64,000 bases of DNA from Mastacembelus armatus (Eukaryota; Chordata; Actinopteri; Synbranchiformes; Mastacembelidae): positions 11,063,558 through 11,127,557 of the forward strand of contig NC_046634.1 of assembly GCF_900324485.2 (NCBI RefSeq), in the 5' to 3' direction. The notes under the pieces are model-generated. The model was not told the DNA's origin. It did not search any database and was given only the letters and a program-made list of their open reading frames with translations. The stretch's first letter is position 1; each line of letters starts with the position of its first letter. Below, piece by piece: positions 31,964 to 45,600 of this stretch. The translations under genes were made by a program, and so were the position numbers.

Positions 31964-34130
31964 ATGATCTCCTTCTTGCGGGCTGCGTGTGCGCTACTCC
32001 TCGGCCTTTTCTGGGCCTCCGGATCCCCGTCCCCCGGCTCCCCGGTTTGGATCCCGCCTCACGACCAGGTGGCCCGGGTCGCCCGTTTTGTCGCCCACCA
32101 GTGCGACTGGGCCTCCGTGGCCACCATCTCCACGCACAAGCCGGTGGCGGGGCAGCCGTTCTCCAACGCCTTCTCCGTCAGCGACGGGCCGCGGGGCTCC
32201 AGCTCCGGGGTGCCCTACATGTACCTGACCCGCATGGAGATCTCAGTCCAGGACCTGGAGGTAGGTTTCCTGTGACTCCTGTAGTCTCCAAAGGTGCCAG
32301 GAATGATAACAGGCTTAGAGCACAGTTAGATCTTCGTGTATTTCTGCAGGAGTTTTATTGTTGAATTGAACTTTCTGTACAAACAGTGTCTATAAAAATA
32401 AAACAAGTTTACAATATTCTCTATGCACATACGAGTAATGGTTGTTAGGGTAGTTTTCTAATATCAGTGTGTATAGTACAAATCATATGTGTTTATAATG
32501 TAGTACTTGCTGCTTTTTGTTTTTAGGTTGGTGTTAGTTTATGCAGTTTCTTCTTTAATGACGTAAACACTGAATGTGATAATGTTCCAGATGGTGCTAC
32601 AAACTTTATCCTGCTATAATTGATAGTTTGATATTTTTCTATTTATACTGAGTTTTAAAGTAGTTTAAGTGTTTGTGACGTAACTGCATTGTTTTATTCC
32701 ATAACTGCTTTATTTCTAGGTATATCTGAATTTATACATACTTCACATGGCATTACTTTAGTTTTGTATATCTCATTAGCATATTAATTCAATTTAACTT
32801 GACTCTAAAATAGTTTTCTACAATATTCCACACATTTTGGATGTGTTGTCTTTAACCAAACACCAGGGGTCTTAACCGTTTCACTTCGTACTTCTGCAGA
32901 ATTACTGTGAAACATGCAGTTTCGTCAATGACGCAGCAGTTTTTAGCAGTGACGCAGCAGTTTTAAGTACAGTGACATGTTGCTGCTGCAGTCATGTGAC
33001 AGGAAATTGATCAAATCCAGCACACAGGTGACACTGAAGAGCTTTGTCAGTCTGTTAATGTCTTAAAATGTACTACAACAGGAGATGAGTTACTGCTTTT
33101 ATTCGTCCTGACATGTCTTTTCAGAGGATGGACTTGGCTGCAGACAAAGATGGCCGACTCACCTTCAGCTGGAACTTGCTAAATTCCTGTGAATGTGGGC
33201 TCATGGTGCAGTGACCCTGATTTCTAACCTTGCTGAGGGCAGCAGTCTGCCATCTTACCTGCAGGCAGGTTGTCATCGGAGGTGTAAAGCACAAATGAAC
33301 TGACACCTGTGTCCCTGCAGGTGAACCCTGTGGCGTCTCTGTCCATGTCTCTGGCTCAGACCGATTATTGCAGACAGCAGGGCTTCGACCCCCAGAGTCC
33401 TCTCTGTGCCCACGTCATCCTGTCTGGCTCTGTCATCGAGGTACAAATAGACGACCATACTCACACCTGTGTTTCCAGGTGGTAACTTGTCATCACATGA
33501 TCCTCTTTTCTGTCGGCCAGGTGAATGGGACGGAGGCGGAGTTTGCAAAGAAAGCTCTGTTCAGTCGACATCCAGAGATGATCGACTGGCCGTCTGATCA
33601 CAACTGGTTCTTCGCCAAGTTCAACCTCACACAGGTACAGCTACTACCACTACTATTGCTGCTGCTGCTGCTACTACTACAACTACTACTACTACTACTA
33701 GTACTACTATTGCTGCTGCTGCTACTTTGGTGCTGTCACTGCAACTGTGAGTGACTTTACCAATGGAGCTGCTGTTTTCATGCAACTGTGAACTGCTAAC
33801 TGCTACTGTGCAGTCATATAACTAGTTTTACTACTGATGCTGCTGCTTAAAGACAATCACCACAAATGCTACTTATGATTTTTCTGTTACTAGTACAACT
33901 ACCTCTACTTCTTCTGCTACTGCTGTTAAAGCAAATTTAACCAAAATTGCTGCTATTGCTTTTAGATGCAAAACATCACTGTTGTTAACCAATCAGTTGG
34001 CAGGAAGTCTCATTAAGGTATCTGCTCCTCCTTCCTGTTTCAGGTGTGGGTGTTGGATTATTTTGGTGGGGTGAAGACTGTCACTCCAGAGGAATATTTC
34101 CAGGCCTCGCCGTACAAACAGCATTACTGA
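31964..34130 (+). CDS. creg1: CREG1, cellular repressor of E1A-stimulated genes
   Basis: Four exons: 31964-32260, 33321-33440, 33521-33634, 34044-34130, all phase 0; 205 aa (human CREG1 220). CREG1 is a secreted/endolysosomal glycoprotein with an FMN-binding split-barrel fold but no known enzyme activity, linked to lysosome biogenesis. The start ATG is followed by a clear signal peptide (FLRAACALLLGLFWASGSP). The body has the family blocks ARVARFVAHQCDWASVATIS, FSVSDGP, GVPYMYLT, the DYCRQQGFDP/LCAHVILSG region with two conserved cysteines, DWPSDHNWFFAKFNLTQVWV and DYFGGVKTVTPEEYF. Two N-x-S/T sequons are seen (NGT, NLT). I prefer CREG1 to CREG2 because the N-terminal extension is short. An AATAAA is at 34379-34384. 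Confidence 0.92.
33640..33725 (+). repeat. Imperfect CTG/CTA trinucleotide microsatellite in CREG1 intron 3
   Basis: Runs of CTACTA, GCTGCTGCT, ACTACTACT and TTGCTGCTGCT start almost at the exon 3 donor (33634). Looser CTGCTACTG triplets continue for about 200 bp. Confidence 0.85.
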
Positions 34131-34815
34131 CAGTCAGAGCTGCTGGTTTGTGTAGTCCTAATTGTTGTTTGTAGTTCTACATTTACAGGATTTTACAGAC
34201 AGCATCATTAGTCTGTTAAAACCAGTTTCATATATTTTTGGTCATCTGAGCAGCTCTTGAAGTCTGTTTCTGTGTGAAGTGCAAAAACCTGAACCCAGTG
34301 CAGTTTCGAGGTTTTTATTTGACAGCTGTTTCAGTAAAAAGCAAATGTCTGCATTGAAAGAAATTTCAATACAGTTCAAATAAACGGATGAAGCTAAAAC
34401 AAAACAAATCACATTTCCAGACTTATGAAAATATAAACTGCAAAAGTGAAAGTAAATATTAGGAACAATTCAGTCAGATTGACATTTTAAGTAAGTATGT
34501 AAAAATTGTGCCGATGTAAAACAGTTTTCAGTTACAAATGTGACCTTTAAGGTAAATTTAATGGTGACAGATGCATTGTGGGAGTATGCATTGTGGATGA
34601 AAAATAAGTTCAGTCTTTTAACTGATAAATGATGAGAAATGTTTTCTATTTTGGTATGCTTATAATAAATACAATAAATAAAAACTAGTCTCTCTTTGTG
34701 ATGCTAGACAAATGAATTAATCAGTAAATAATGTGTGGAAATACTGTATGGAGAGTGCTGCAGTTCCTCATTGTGACCACCGGAGGGTGTTGATGACATC
34801 TGTTAATGATCCATT

Positions 34816-35000
34816 TGATAAAAGCTGTGTCCCAATTCAGAAGTCGAAGCCCCTGAAGGATGCCATCTCGAAAGGTGTGACCTACGTAGGCCAAACAATG
34901 AGCTGAACGGAAATAAGACAGCCTTGTGTAAGAGGACTTCCTGTTTGCATCACCTACTGTTCCCACCCCACCGTTAAGATATAAGATTGAAGCATCCTTC
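34816..35000. mobile_element. Possible fragment of a nonautonomous hAT-like DNA element
   Basis: The run GTGTCCCAATTCAGAAGTCG followed by CCTGAAGGATGCC and CCTACGTAGGCCAAACAATG, then ACTTCCTGTTTGCATCAC, matches my memory of a widespread teleost repeat family. No terminal repeats or target-site duplication could be confirmed. A weak call. Confidence 0.3.
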
Positions 35001-35451
35001 ATAGTGGTAAGTGGTCGGGGGCACTGGGAACATTGAATATCGTCACTATGTCGATTATATTTTTTTGATTACTGTTGGAGGAAAATGAGATGCCTCATGT
35101 TGTGGCAGTATATTTCGCCTTTATGTCATGTCTACATTCATGTTCCGGATCATTTTTGTAGTTTACTGCTCTCAAGTGGTCACAGTAGGATCTGAAGCAC
35201 TGATAATAATCTGAACCATTGATTTGTTCTGATGATCAAATTATTGTGATGCTCTTTTAAAAAAAAAAAAATTACAATGCTCATAAAATACTACGGCATG
35301 GTCTAAACTGCAAATTGCCAAATCTTTCTTAAGCTTCAGTGCTTTCTTTGGGACTTGAACCTGAGAATTGAATCACATGTTCTAAAATTCTTCCCTCTAA
35401 AAATAGTTGACTGCTATAAAAGGTTTCTGGAACAGGAGGAGACTCTGTCTG

Positions 35452-38400
35452 CTACTCTGGACACAGAAACACTGAGGTTCCAGGAAACCAGGCTGCAAAC
35501 CCAGGATACAGAGGCTCAGTGAATGTGGTGTTGAAGGTGTGGATGTGGATCAGTGTTTCAGAGGAGACTGTGTAGAAGGACAGAGTGCCAGCAGGCCAGT
35601 CCAGATATACTGCTACTCTACCAGAGGAGGAGGAGGGGGAGACAGCTGATTGTTCATTATTGTGCCAACCGGAATAACCACCATCTGAGCAGATCAGAGC
35701 CCAGGACTGATCGTTCATTCCAAACTCACAATCAGCACCATCCCCTCTCCTCCTGATTCCTCTGTAACTCACTGATACATAAACGTTTCCTTCCCACTCC
35801 ACCTCCCAGTAACAGCAACCAGTCAGACCATTACTACACAGCAGCTGATGCCACTGGTCAAATCTGTCTGGATGATCAGGATACGACTGAATCTCCTCCA
35901 CATGAGTCACCTTCCTGTTGTTGTCAGACAGTTGTAGTTTTCTGTGCACTGTGTTTGTGTCGATTGTGAGTTCACAGGAATCTGATGGAGAGAACAAGAC
36001 ACAGTAACAGTTGCAGTTACTCATCTGTCACCTGGTTGAGTGTGAGCTGCTGTGTTGTCATGAACCTCATGAAAAACACACTTACACTTCTTCAGACCTG
36101 GTCTCAACCACTGGACTCCACCAGGCTCCACCCTGAAAGGACGAGGGGGGTCAGGTCAGCACAAACCAGTGTAAATATGTTATTGTTCATATAAGACTCA
36201 AATCCACCATGAAGTCAAAGGACAGAGAAAATGTTTGCAGCTCTTTCTGTCAGTCCTCTCCGTACCTGAGAGAGTGTCCATTCTTGGTGTTCTCCAAGGC
36301 TCCGTCCTTGGCCCCTTAGTGTTTTCTGTTTACATGCTTCCACTGGGACATTTGATCCATAAACACAATATTCTTTATCACTGTTAGCAGCAGACCTCTC
36401 CATACCTGAGTGTGTCCAGTCTCCAGTGTGGATCCTTCTGTCCAGCAGACAGGAGCTTCAGTCCGGACTCTCCTAGATGATTGTAGCTCAGGTCCAGCTC
36501 TCTCAGATGGGAGGGGTTGGAGCTCAGAGCCGAGGCCAGAGAAGCAGAGCCTTCATCTGTGACCAGACAGCCTGACAGCCTGGGAAACACAAAACAACAC
36601 AAAATTGGGTTAATGAAATCAACTGAATAAGGATGAGTTGGGAGAATGCCACCCTTTTTAATATTTGAACTCCGCCCAGATATGAAAATCAACTAGTCAA
36701 CATGGTGCCTGGTCAGAAGACCACCAATGATTTTACAATTTATCCTGAGGGAAACATGAATTTCGAAATCTCTTGTCTACTCATCAGGCTGATGAATCCT
36801 GACCTGAGAGTCTCCAGTTTACAGTGTGGACTCCTGAGTCCATCAGAGACCAGCTTCACTCCTGAGTCCAGCAGATCGTTGTTACTCAGGTCCAGCTCTC
36901 TCAGAGTGGAGGACTGGGAGCTGAGAACTGAGATCAGTGCTTCACAGCTTCTCTCTGACAGGTTACAGCCGCTCAGCCTGCAGAGGAAATAACAGAAAAA
37001 AGACAAATCTGGACTTAGTTCTTTTTCTCTCGGGTTGAGTCCATCTCAGGGTCTTTTTGTAACGAGGAATGAGTGCAACTGTCTACACACTTACAGGACT
37101 TTCTTGGAGAGTCTGACCACTGGCAGCAGCCTCAGAAGAGCCTCCTCGGAAGCAGAGTATTTCTTCAATTCAAACACATCCAGGTCTTGTTCTGATGACA
37201 GTAAGATGAAGACCAGAGCTGACAACTGAGCAGGAGACAGTTTCTCTTTGGAGCGTTTCCCTGATCTCAGGAACTGTTGGATCTCGTCCACTAGAGAACG
37301 ATCCTTCAGTTCATTCAGACAGTGGAACATGTTGATGCTTCTCTCTGGAGACAGATTCTCACTGAACTTGGTTTTGATGTGCTGGACTGTTTCCTGACTG
37401 GTCTGAAAGTAACTTTCTGTCTGGTTCAGCAGGCCATGTAGGAGAGCCTGATTGGTCTGGAGTGAAAGGCCCAGGAGGAAGCGCAGGAACAGGTCCAGGT
37501 GTCCATTTGGACTGTGTAAGGCCTTGTCCACAGCACTCTGGTAGAAGAGGTTCTCTACAGATTGGTCTCTTCTGGTTTCAGACGTCTGGGAGGTTGTTTG
37601 TTCCTCTGACAGTAGATTGACTCCAGAATTAATGAAGGTAAGATGGACATGAAGAGCAGCCAGAAACTCCTGAACGCTCAGATGGACGAAGCAGAACACC
37701 TGGTCCTGATACAGTCCTCTCTCCTCTTTAAAGATCTGTGTGAACACTCCTGAGTACACTGAGGCTGCTCTGAGATCGATGCCACACTCTGTCAGGTCGG
37801 ATTCATAGAAGATCACGTTGCCTTTCTGCAGCTGCTCAAAAGCCAGTTTTCCCAAAGACTCAACCATCTTCCTGTTCTTTGGACTCCATTGTGGATCTGT
37901 CCCAGCTCCTCCCTCATACTTGATGTTCTTCACTTTGGTCTGAACCACCAGGAAGTGGATGTACATCTCAGTCAGGGTCTTGGGCAGCTGTCCTCTCTCC
38001 CTGATTTCCAACAGATCCTCCAGAACTGTAGCAGTGATCCAGCAGAAGACCGGGATGTGGCACATGATGTGGAGGCTTCGTGAGGTCTTGATGTGGGAGA
38101 TGATGGTACTGGCCTGATCCTTATCTGTGAACCTCTTCCTGAAGTACTGCTCCTTCTGTGGGTCGGTGAACCCTCTGACCTCTGTCACCATGTCGACACA
38201 GTCAGGAGGAATCTGACTGGCCGCCGCAGGTCGTGTGGTTATCCAGAGGCGAGCGGAGGGAAGCAGTTTCCCCCTGATGAGGTTTGTCAGCAGCACATCC
38301 ACTGAGGTGGACTCTGTAGCATCAGTCAGGATCCGAGTGTTGTGGAAGTCCAGAGGAAGGCGACACTCATCCAGACCGTCAAAGATGAAGACAACCTGGA

Positions 38401-40537
38401 AGTCTTCAAACCTGCTGATTCCTTTGGTCTCAGTGAAGAAGTGATGAACCAGTTCCACCAAGCTGAACTTTTTCTCTTTCAGCACATTCAGCTCTCTGAA
38501 AGTGAAGGGAAATGTGAACTGGATGTCCTGGTTGGCTTTGTCTTCAGCCCAGTCCAGAGTGAACTTCTGTGTTAAGAAGGTTTTCCCAATGCCAGCCACT
38601 CCCTTTGTCATCACTGTTCTGATTGGTCCATGTCTTCCAGGTGAGGATTTAAAGATGTCTTCATGTCTGATGGTGATTTCTGGTCTGTCTGGCTTCCTGG
38701 ATGCTGGATCAATCTGTCTGACCTCATGTTCCTCATTGACCTCTGCAGCCCCTCCCTCTGTGATGTAGAGCTCTGTGTAGATCTGGTTCAGAAGGGTTGG
38801 GCTTCCTGCTTTAGCGACCCCCTCAAACACACACTGGAACTTCTTCTGCAGGTTGGACTTGAGTTGACGTCGACACATGGCAGGAGATTCTGAAAGAACA
38901 GGCAAAGAAACATTTCCTTGAAGAATGAAGATACAGATTTATTCCCCACAGAGAAACATCTCCATCACTTTGGAAATGTCACATATGGCCTTTATCCATC
39001 ATGTTCAACCTTTCTAGAAATCCTCTTACTGCTCTGCAGACAGTCGGCCAGCTCCTCCTGCTTCATTCCCCTCAGGAAGTTCAGTGTGATCTTCAGAAAT
39101 GCTTCTCTGCTGCTCCTCCTCTGCTCTTCATCCTGACCCTTCAACACCTCCTCATCCTCCCTCTGACTCTCTGGGGAACCTGAAGTCAGAACCTTCTGCA
39201 TCTTCTTCAGCTCGTTCTTCACAAAAGTGACAATGTGGTTCTCCAGCAGCTGGAACAGAGAACTGTATGAATACCAACTAAAACCATGGCCCCCAAACAT
39301 CAGGTCCATGTTGGACCCTGGTCTAAGAAGTGCAGCGTGGAGATGACTGTGAACAGAACAGATGTCAAAGCAGCAGTTGTACATGTACAGACCATAAATA
39401 CGGAGTCCGGCTGTGTCAGACGCTGTTGGGCAGACTGAGCACCGGGAACCTCTGAGCTCTCCTGGTCCATCCTGTGGAGGAATCATGAAGAATGAGCTCA
39501 CATGACGTCTGTCTGTCCACACAGAGACCAACACAAGGTAAAGGTCCAGGAAGTGAGATTTGGATGTGAACAGTGGATCAGATGAGTCCCTGTAGTGGTA
39601 AAGCTTTACTAGTCCTGCTGATCCCACTGAGAACCAGCAGCTCAGTCTGCAGCTGTTTGTAGCTTTCAGCTCAGTTTGGTTCAGTCCCAACAGCTCCAAC
39701 ATAGATCTCTCCCTCCCTCACTGAACACTGCTGCAGAGTCCTGGAGCAAGGCACCTACAGCCAGTGTCTGCTTGTGTCAGACTGGTTGTACTGGGCAGCT
39801 CCCAGTATGAAAGATCAGAACAAACTTCTCTCTCTGCTGCTTTTTCACTCTGCACATGATTTCTGTCCTGATGACATTTACGACAGAAACACTTTGGATC
39901 TCAGACGTGGTCGGACAACATGTCACACAAACTCCATCTTTTCTAGAAAAACTCGAATCTGACTGAAAGTTACAGCTTACATCTGATCAGCTGCTGGACT
40001 TCCTCCTTTGAAGTTAATGACATAGTTTTTCGACCGGTCACTTTTGAAGGACACACAGCTGGGTTCAGGAGAGTCTGGTCTCTGCTGCTGGATCCTGAAA
40101 CAAAGACAGAGCTGATAAATGTGCATGTTGGATAAAAACTGATGAAAATATGTTCAATCTTTTCATTAACACACAAACTGACATTTTGTCTGTCTGAAAC
40201 AACCTTTGGTCCATTTTAAATCGTTTCCTTCCATCAGCAGATTGTCTGAATTGCAGAGGACGGTCCATGGATCTATCACTCATCATAGACACAGAATCAG
40301 GTCCAGGAGATCCTGGTCTGTGCTGCTGCTCTGGTCTTGAACACAACACACACAGAGCAGTGAGTGTGAATAATGATGGAGCAGTGATGTTTGGTGCTGA
40401 GCTCTGACATGGAGAAGAGTCCTGGACTCTCCCAGATCCTCATCTCACCTCTGAGCTTCGGTCTGGCTCTCATGGTCCCCACACAGACTGGGTTTAGAGG
40501 GACGGACTCCCTCCCGTCTGTCCTCACACTGATCCAT
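35452..40537 (-). CDS. NLRC3-like NLR, copy 1 (FISNA-NACHT-LRR-PRY/SPRY)
   Basis: Nine exons: 40537-40449, 40335-40204, 40094-39981, 39262-39030, 38889-37095, 36977-36804, 36579-36406, 36132-36086, 35981-35452; all phases agree, 1095 aa. Fish-type cytosolic innate immune receptor. Exons 1-3 carry the short N-terminal repeats typical of this family ([36 protein letters not shown]). Exon 4 holds the [18 protein letters not shown] segment. Exon 5 holds FISNA ([17 protein letters not shown]), then NACHT with Walker [13 protein letters not shown] (about residue 285) and Walker [11 protein letters not shown] (about 360), and the helical/winged part. Two 174-nt LRR exons follow, then a linker exon and PRY/SPRY ([32 protein letters not shown]). 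No PYD or CARD. This is the only one of the three copies with no defect that I can see. Confidence 0.9.
36170..36390 (+). mobile_element. LINE reverse-transcriptase fragment in NLR copy 1
   Basis: The plus strand encodes [20 protein letters not shown], the conserved (G)[10 protein letters not shown] block of non-LTR reverse transcriptases as found in fish L2/Maui-type LINEs. It lies antisense in the intron between the second LRR exon and the PRY/SPRY linker exon and holds only this part of the RT. Confidence 0.75.
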
Positions 40538-42664
40538 GCTGCTGAATCCACATCAGCTCACACAGACTTTGTCCCTTCACCTGGAGAGGAGACACAAATC
40601 ATTCAGATGCTGCTTTGCATCATTTCTCCTGTAAAACCATCAGCTGCTGCTTCTCTGTTTGCTGTCAGTGTCAGTTGATGCAGTCAGACAGTGTGAGGCA
40701 GAGGAAGCTGCCATCAGCTGCTGCACTTCTACTGTCAGGACACTAGATGGACCCATGAAGCTGTTGAGGCCTCGACTCGGCAGGAACCACATTGACAGGT
40801 TTTCAAAGTCAAAGCTCTTTGCCTCTGAGTTTCAATGCTCTATAGAAATATCGCTGCCCATTGATTAGACACTCGAACATGTAAAAGCAAAGGAGGCCCA
40901 GCCAGTCTCTGGGTCCACCCTGAGTCCACATCTGGCCTGTTCTCCAACGGCCCTCCGGCCGAGCTCAGGCCGCTTTTAGAGGCTCAGACAGCGGGAGAGC
41001 AGCGGCTCTTCTCCGCCTTCTCCCCATGTTGGTGGAGGCAGTAGGAGCTGCTTCAGTCTCCAGTCCTAACAGAGTCTGAACGGAGACCGTGTACCGGGTC
41101 TCTGGTTCAGCGCTGCCAACACGACAAAAGAGCAAAATAAACTGTGAAAATGTTCTGACTTTACCTTTAGCTGGAGAAACAAGCTGCACCACGACTGCAT
41201 CACAAAGTGAAACTAACTGGGGTCCAGGATGGGAGGAGTCTGCTGATGACCACATTTCTCGTATTCGGTATTTCGCTGCTGTGGACGTGAATTAACCACC
41301 GAGTCTGACATGTTTTGTTTCTTTCAGAAATTGAATTAGTGTCTTCTGTGTCTGTCTCCCTGTAGGTGTTCGCTAAACAACCAGACCAGTTCATGGTCTG
41401 CGTCCATCTAAGGTTCTCCATCTGAGTCCAGGGAGCAGGATTTTACTGGAAATCTGAGTAAATCCAGCTGCTGCAGGTGTGTCCTGTGCAGCTGTAACTA
41501 TGGCAACCTTACACAACAAAGATGGTTAATCAATTTGAAAGATGCAGGGCCCGAATGAGACTAAAATGTCATTAACTAAAACTAAGTCAATCATCAGTAT
41601 TGATGAGTGATGGAGACAGCTGACGATCAGTCATAGTTTGAATAATATTCCAAGTTATTGACAGTGAACTGATCAGTGTTTACTGCCCTCAGGTGGTCAC
41701 AGTGAGGAACTGCAGCATGAATATTGCAATACAGGAATATTGATCTGAACCTTTGATTATCACATTAGTGAGATGCTCTATTAAAAAATGGAGGTGGCTT
41801 TGTGAAACAGATTATCAGGTGCACCGAACCTGGCTGCCAAAAGCTGTCAGTCTTTTCTTTGGCTCTTTATTGGAGCTGCTCAGTTAAAAATGTTGATGAA
41901 TACATGTTGACAAGACGTGGTTTAATTTCTCTGACCACATTAAAAGACATTTACAGACATCGTCATCACTGTGGACGTTGGTCTCAGGTGCCTGCAGCTC
42001 AGTGATTCCTCTCTGATGTCACAGTTTGTCACATCTGCAGCAAACTGACAGCCGGCTGTTGGTGAGTCTGTCGCTCTTGTTTTGTGAGGTGTGTTGTTTT
42101 GGCAGTGGATACAGTTAGACAGACACTGCTGGATCAGTGTAGTCTTCATGGTTTCATCCATTTACTGCAGTTTCTCCCTATGTTTCTCCTCCAGCTCCAC
42201 CTGCAGCTTCTTCTCAGTCATGTTCTGGACTAGAAGCAGCTATAAACGGTCTGTCATGTGAAAATGGTCAGCAAACACTGCTTTGGTTGTTTTCTATATA
42301 TCTTCACTGTGAGAATGAGCAATGCAGACTTCTGCCCTCTGCTGGTGTGGAGAGATGTTTCCTCTCACCAGGTGCAGGATGTACATGTTGGTTAGCTGTC
42401 GGCTGCAGTCTGTGTGGTGCGTACAGTGACACTTTTGGGTCCAGATGAAGGTGATGTTCAGAGACACGGCAGTGGGCTTTTGTTGCTGCTGGTTCTCTGC
42501 TTTCGGCTTATCGACGTTTAGATATAATTTCTCTTTGAGTTCAGTATGAGCTTCAAGTGTGTCCAGGTGTTTGACTGGTAGAGGGAGAAACATGTTTATC
42601 CAAAAACAAACTGAACTTTCTGTTCAGCAGTGAGAAGGTTTCTGTGACACGAAGAGACTGTCTG
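40538..42664. other. Region between NLR copies 1 and 2
   Basis: 40538-41570 is the upstream flank of copy 1; its outer part (41420-41570) resembles the flank of copy 2 near 48540-48720. 41640-41790 resembles the downstream flank of copy 1 (35150-35240), so it marks the end of the duplicated unit of copy 2. About 600 bp (42000-42640) has no counterpart downstream of copy 1. It contains an open minus-strand frame (42593-42294) in which I recognise no domain. Confidence 0.45.
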
Positions 42665-45600
42665 CTACTCTGGACACAGAGACACTGAGGTTCCAGGAAA
42701 CCAGGCTGAAAACCCAGCATAAAGAGGCTCAGTGAATGTGGTGTTGAAGGTGTAGATGTGGATCAGTGTGTCAGAGGAGACTCTGTAGAAGGACAGAGTG
42801 CCAGCAGGACAGTCCAGGTACACTGCTACTTTACCAAAGGACAAGCAGGGGGCGACAGCTGTTTGTTCATTATTGTGCAAGACAAAGTAACCACCATCTG
42901 AGCACCTCAGACTCCAGGACTGATCATTCAGTCCAAACTCACAGTCGTCACTGTTTCCTTTCCTTCTGATCCCTTTGTAACTCACTGATATATAAACATT
43001 TCCTTCCCACTCCACCTCCCAGTAACAGCGACCAGTCAGACCATTACTACACAGCAACTGAGGCCAGTTGTCAAATCTGTCTGGATGATCAGGATACGAC
43101 TGATCCTCCTCCACATGAGTCAACTTCCTGTTGTCAGACAGTTGTAGTTTTCTGTGCACTGTGTTTGTGTCGATTGTGAGTTCACAAGAATCTGATGGAG
43201 AGAACAAGACACAGTAACAGCTGCAGTTACTCATCTGTCACCTGGTTGAGTGTGAGCTGCTGTGTTGTCATGAACCGGATTAAAAACACACTTACACTTC
43301 TTCAGACCTGGTCTCAACCATTGGACTCCACCAGGCTCCACCCTAAAAGGATGAGGGGGATCAGGTCAGCACAAACCAGTGTTTCCTACATGTGTTATTG
43401 TTCATATAAGACTCAAATCCACCATGAAGCCAAAGGACAGAGAAAATGTTTGCAGCTTATTGTGTCAGACCTCCCCATACCTGACAGTGTCCAGTCTTGG
43501 TGTTCCCCAAGGCTCCATCCTTGGCCCCTTATTGTTTTCTGTTTACATGGTTCCATAGGGACATTTGATCCTTAAACACAATATTCTTTATCACTGTTAG
43601 CAGCAGACCTCTCCATACCTGAGAGTATCCAGTCTCCAGTGTGGATCCTTCTGTCCAGCAGACAGGAGCTTCAGTTCAGATTCTCCTGGATGGTTGTAGC
43701 TCAGGTCCAGGTCTCTCAGATGGGAGGGGTTGGAGCTCAGAGCCGACGCCAGAGAAGCACAGCCTTCCTCTGTGACCAGACAGCCTGACAGCCTGCGAAA
43801 CACAAAACAACATGCTACCCTTTTATTTTTTAACTCTGCCCACGAAAATCATTAGTTAACATGGTGCCTAGTCAGTAGACCACCACTGGTTTTATAGTTT
43901 ATCTTGAGGGAAACATGAATTTCGAAATCTCTTGTCTACTCATCAGGCTGACCTGAGAGTCTCCAGTTTACAGTGTGGACTTTTGAGTCCATCAGAGACC
44001 AGCTTCACTCCTGAGTCCTGCAGGTCGTTGTTACTCAGGTCCAGCTCTCTCAGAGTGGAGGACTGGGAGCTGAGAACTGAGACCAGAGCTTCACAGCTTC
44101 TCTCTGACAGGTTACAGCCGCTCAGCCTGCAGAGGAAATAACAGAAAAAAGGCAAATCTGGACTTAATTCTTTTTCTCTCGGGTTGAGTCCATCTCAGGG
44201 TCTTTTGTATAACAACTAATGACTCCAACTGTCTACACACTTACAGGACTTTCTTGGAGAGACTGACCACTGGCAACAGCCTCAGAAGAGCCTCCTCTGA
44301 AGCAGAGTATTTCTTCAGGTCAAACACGTCCAGATCTTGTTCTGATGACAGTAAGATGAAGACCAGAGCTGACAACTGAGCAGGAGACAGTTTTTCTTGG
44401 GAGCGTTTCCCTGATCTCAGGAACTGTTGGATGTCCTCCACTAGAGAACGATCCTTCAGTTCATTCAGACAGTGGAACATGTTGATGCTTCTCTCTGGAG
44501 ACAGGTTCTCACTGAACTTGGTCTTGATGTACTGGACTGTTTCCTGACTGGTCTGAGAGCCACTTTCTGTCTGTGTCAGCAGACCTTGTAGGAGAGTCTG
44601 ATTGGTCTGGAGTGAAAGGCCCAGGAGGAAGCGCAGGAACAGGTCCAGGTGTCCATTTGGACTGTGTAAGGCCTTGTCCACAGCACTCTGGTAGAAAAGT
44701 TTCTCTGCAGATTGGTCTCTTCTGGTCTCAGATGTCTGGGAGGTTGTTTGTTCCTCTGACAGCAGATTGACTCCAGAGTTGATGAAGGTCAGATGGACAT
44801 GAAGAGCAGCCAGAAACTCCTGAACGCTCAGATGGACAAAGCAGAACACCTGCTCCTGGTACAGTCCTCTCTCCTCTTTAAAGATCTGTGTGAACACTCC
44901 TGAGTACACTGAGGCTGCTCTGAGATCGATGCCACACTCTGTCAGGTCGGATTCATAGAAGATCACGTTGCCTTTCTGCAGCTGCTCAAAAGCCAGTTTT
45001 CCCAGAGACTCAACCATCTTCCTGTTCTTTGGACTCCATTGTGGATCTGTCCCAGCTCCTCCCTCATACTTGATGTTCTTCACTTTGGTCTGAACCACCA
45101 GGAAGTGGATGTACATCTCCGTCAGGGTCTTGGGCAACTGTTCGCTCTCTCTGGTTTCCAACAGATCCTCCAGAACTGTAGCAGTGATCCAGCAGAAGAC
45201 TGGGATGTGGCACATGATGTGGAGGCTTCGTGAGGCCTTGATGTGGGAGATGATGGTACTGGCCTGATCCTTATCTGCGAACCTCTTCCTGAAGTACTGC
45301 TCCTTCTGTGGGTCGGTGAACCCTCTGACCTCTGTCACCATGTCGACACACTCAGGAGGGATCTGATTGGCCGCCGCCGGTCGTGTGGTTATCCAGAGGC
45401 GAGCGGAGGGAAGCAGTTTCCCCCTGATGAGGTTTGTCAGCAGCACATCCACTGAGGTGGAATCTGTAGCATCAGTCAGGACCTGAGTGTTGTGGAAGTC
45501 CAGAGGAAGGCGACACTCATCCAGACCGTCAAAGATGAAGACAACCTGGAAGTCTTCAAACCTGCTGATTCCTTTGGTCTCAGTGAAGAAGTGATGAACC

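Noticed and set aside
34721-35002. 93-codon minus-strand frame with FRSAHCLAYVGH
   Set aside because: It lies over a probable dispersed DNA repeat; treated as noncoding.
42294-42593. 99-codon minus-strand frame downstream of NLR copy 2
   Set aside because: No recognisable domain, no clear splice partners; not present in the matching flank of copy 1.
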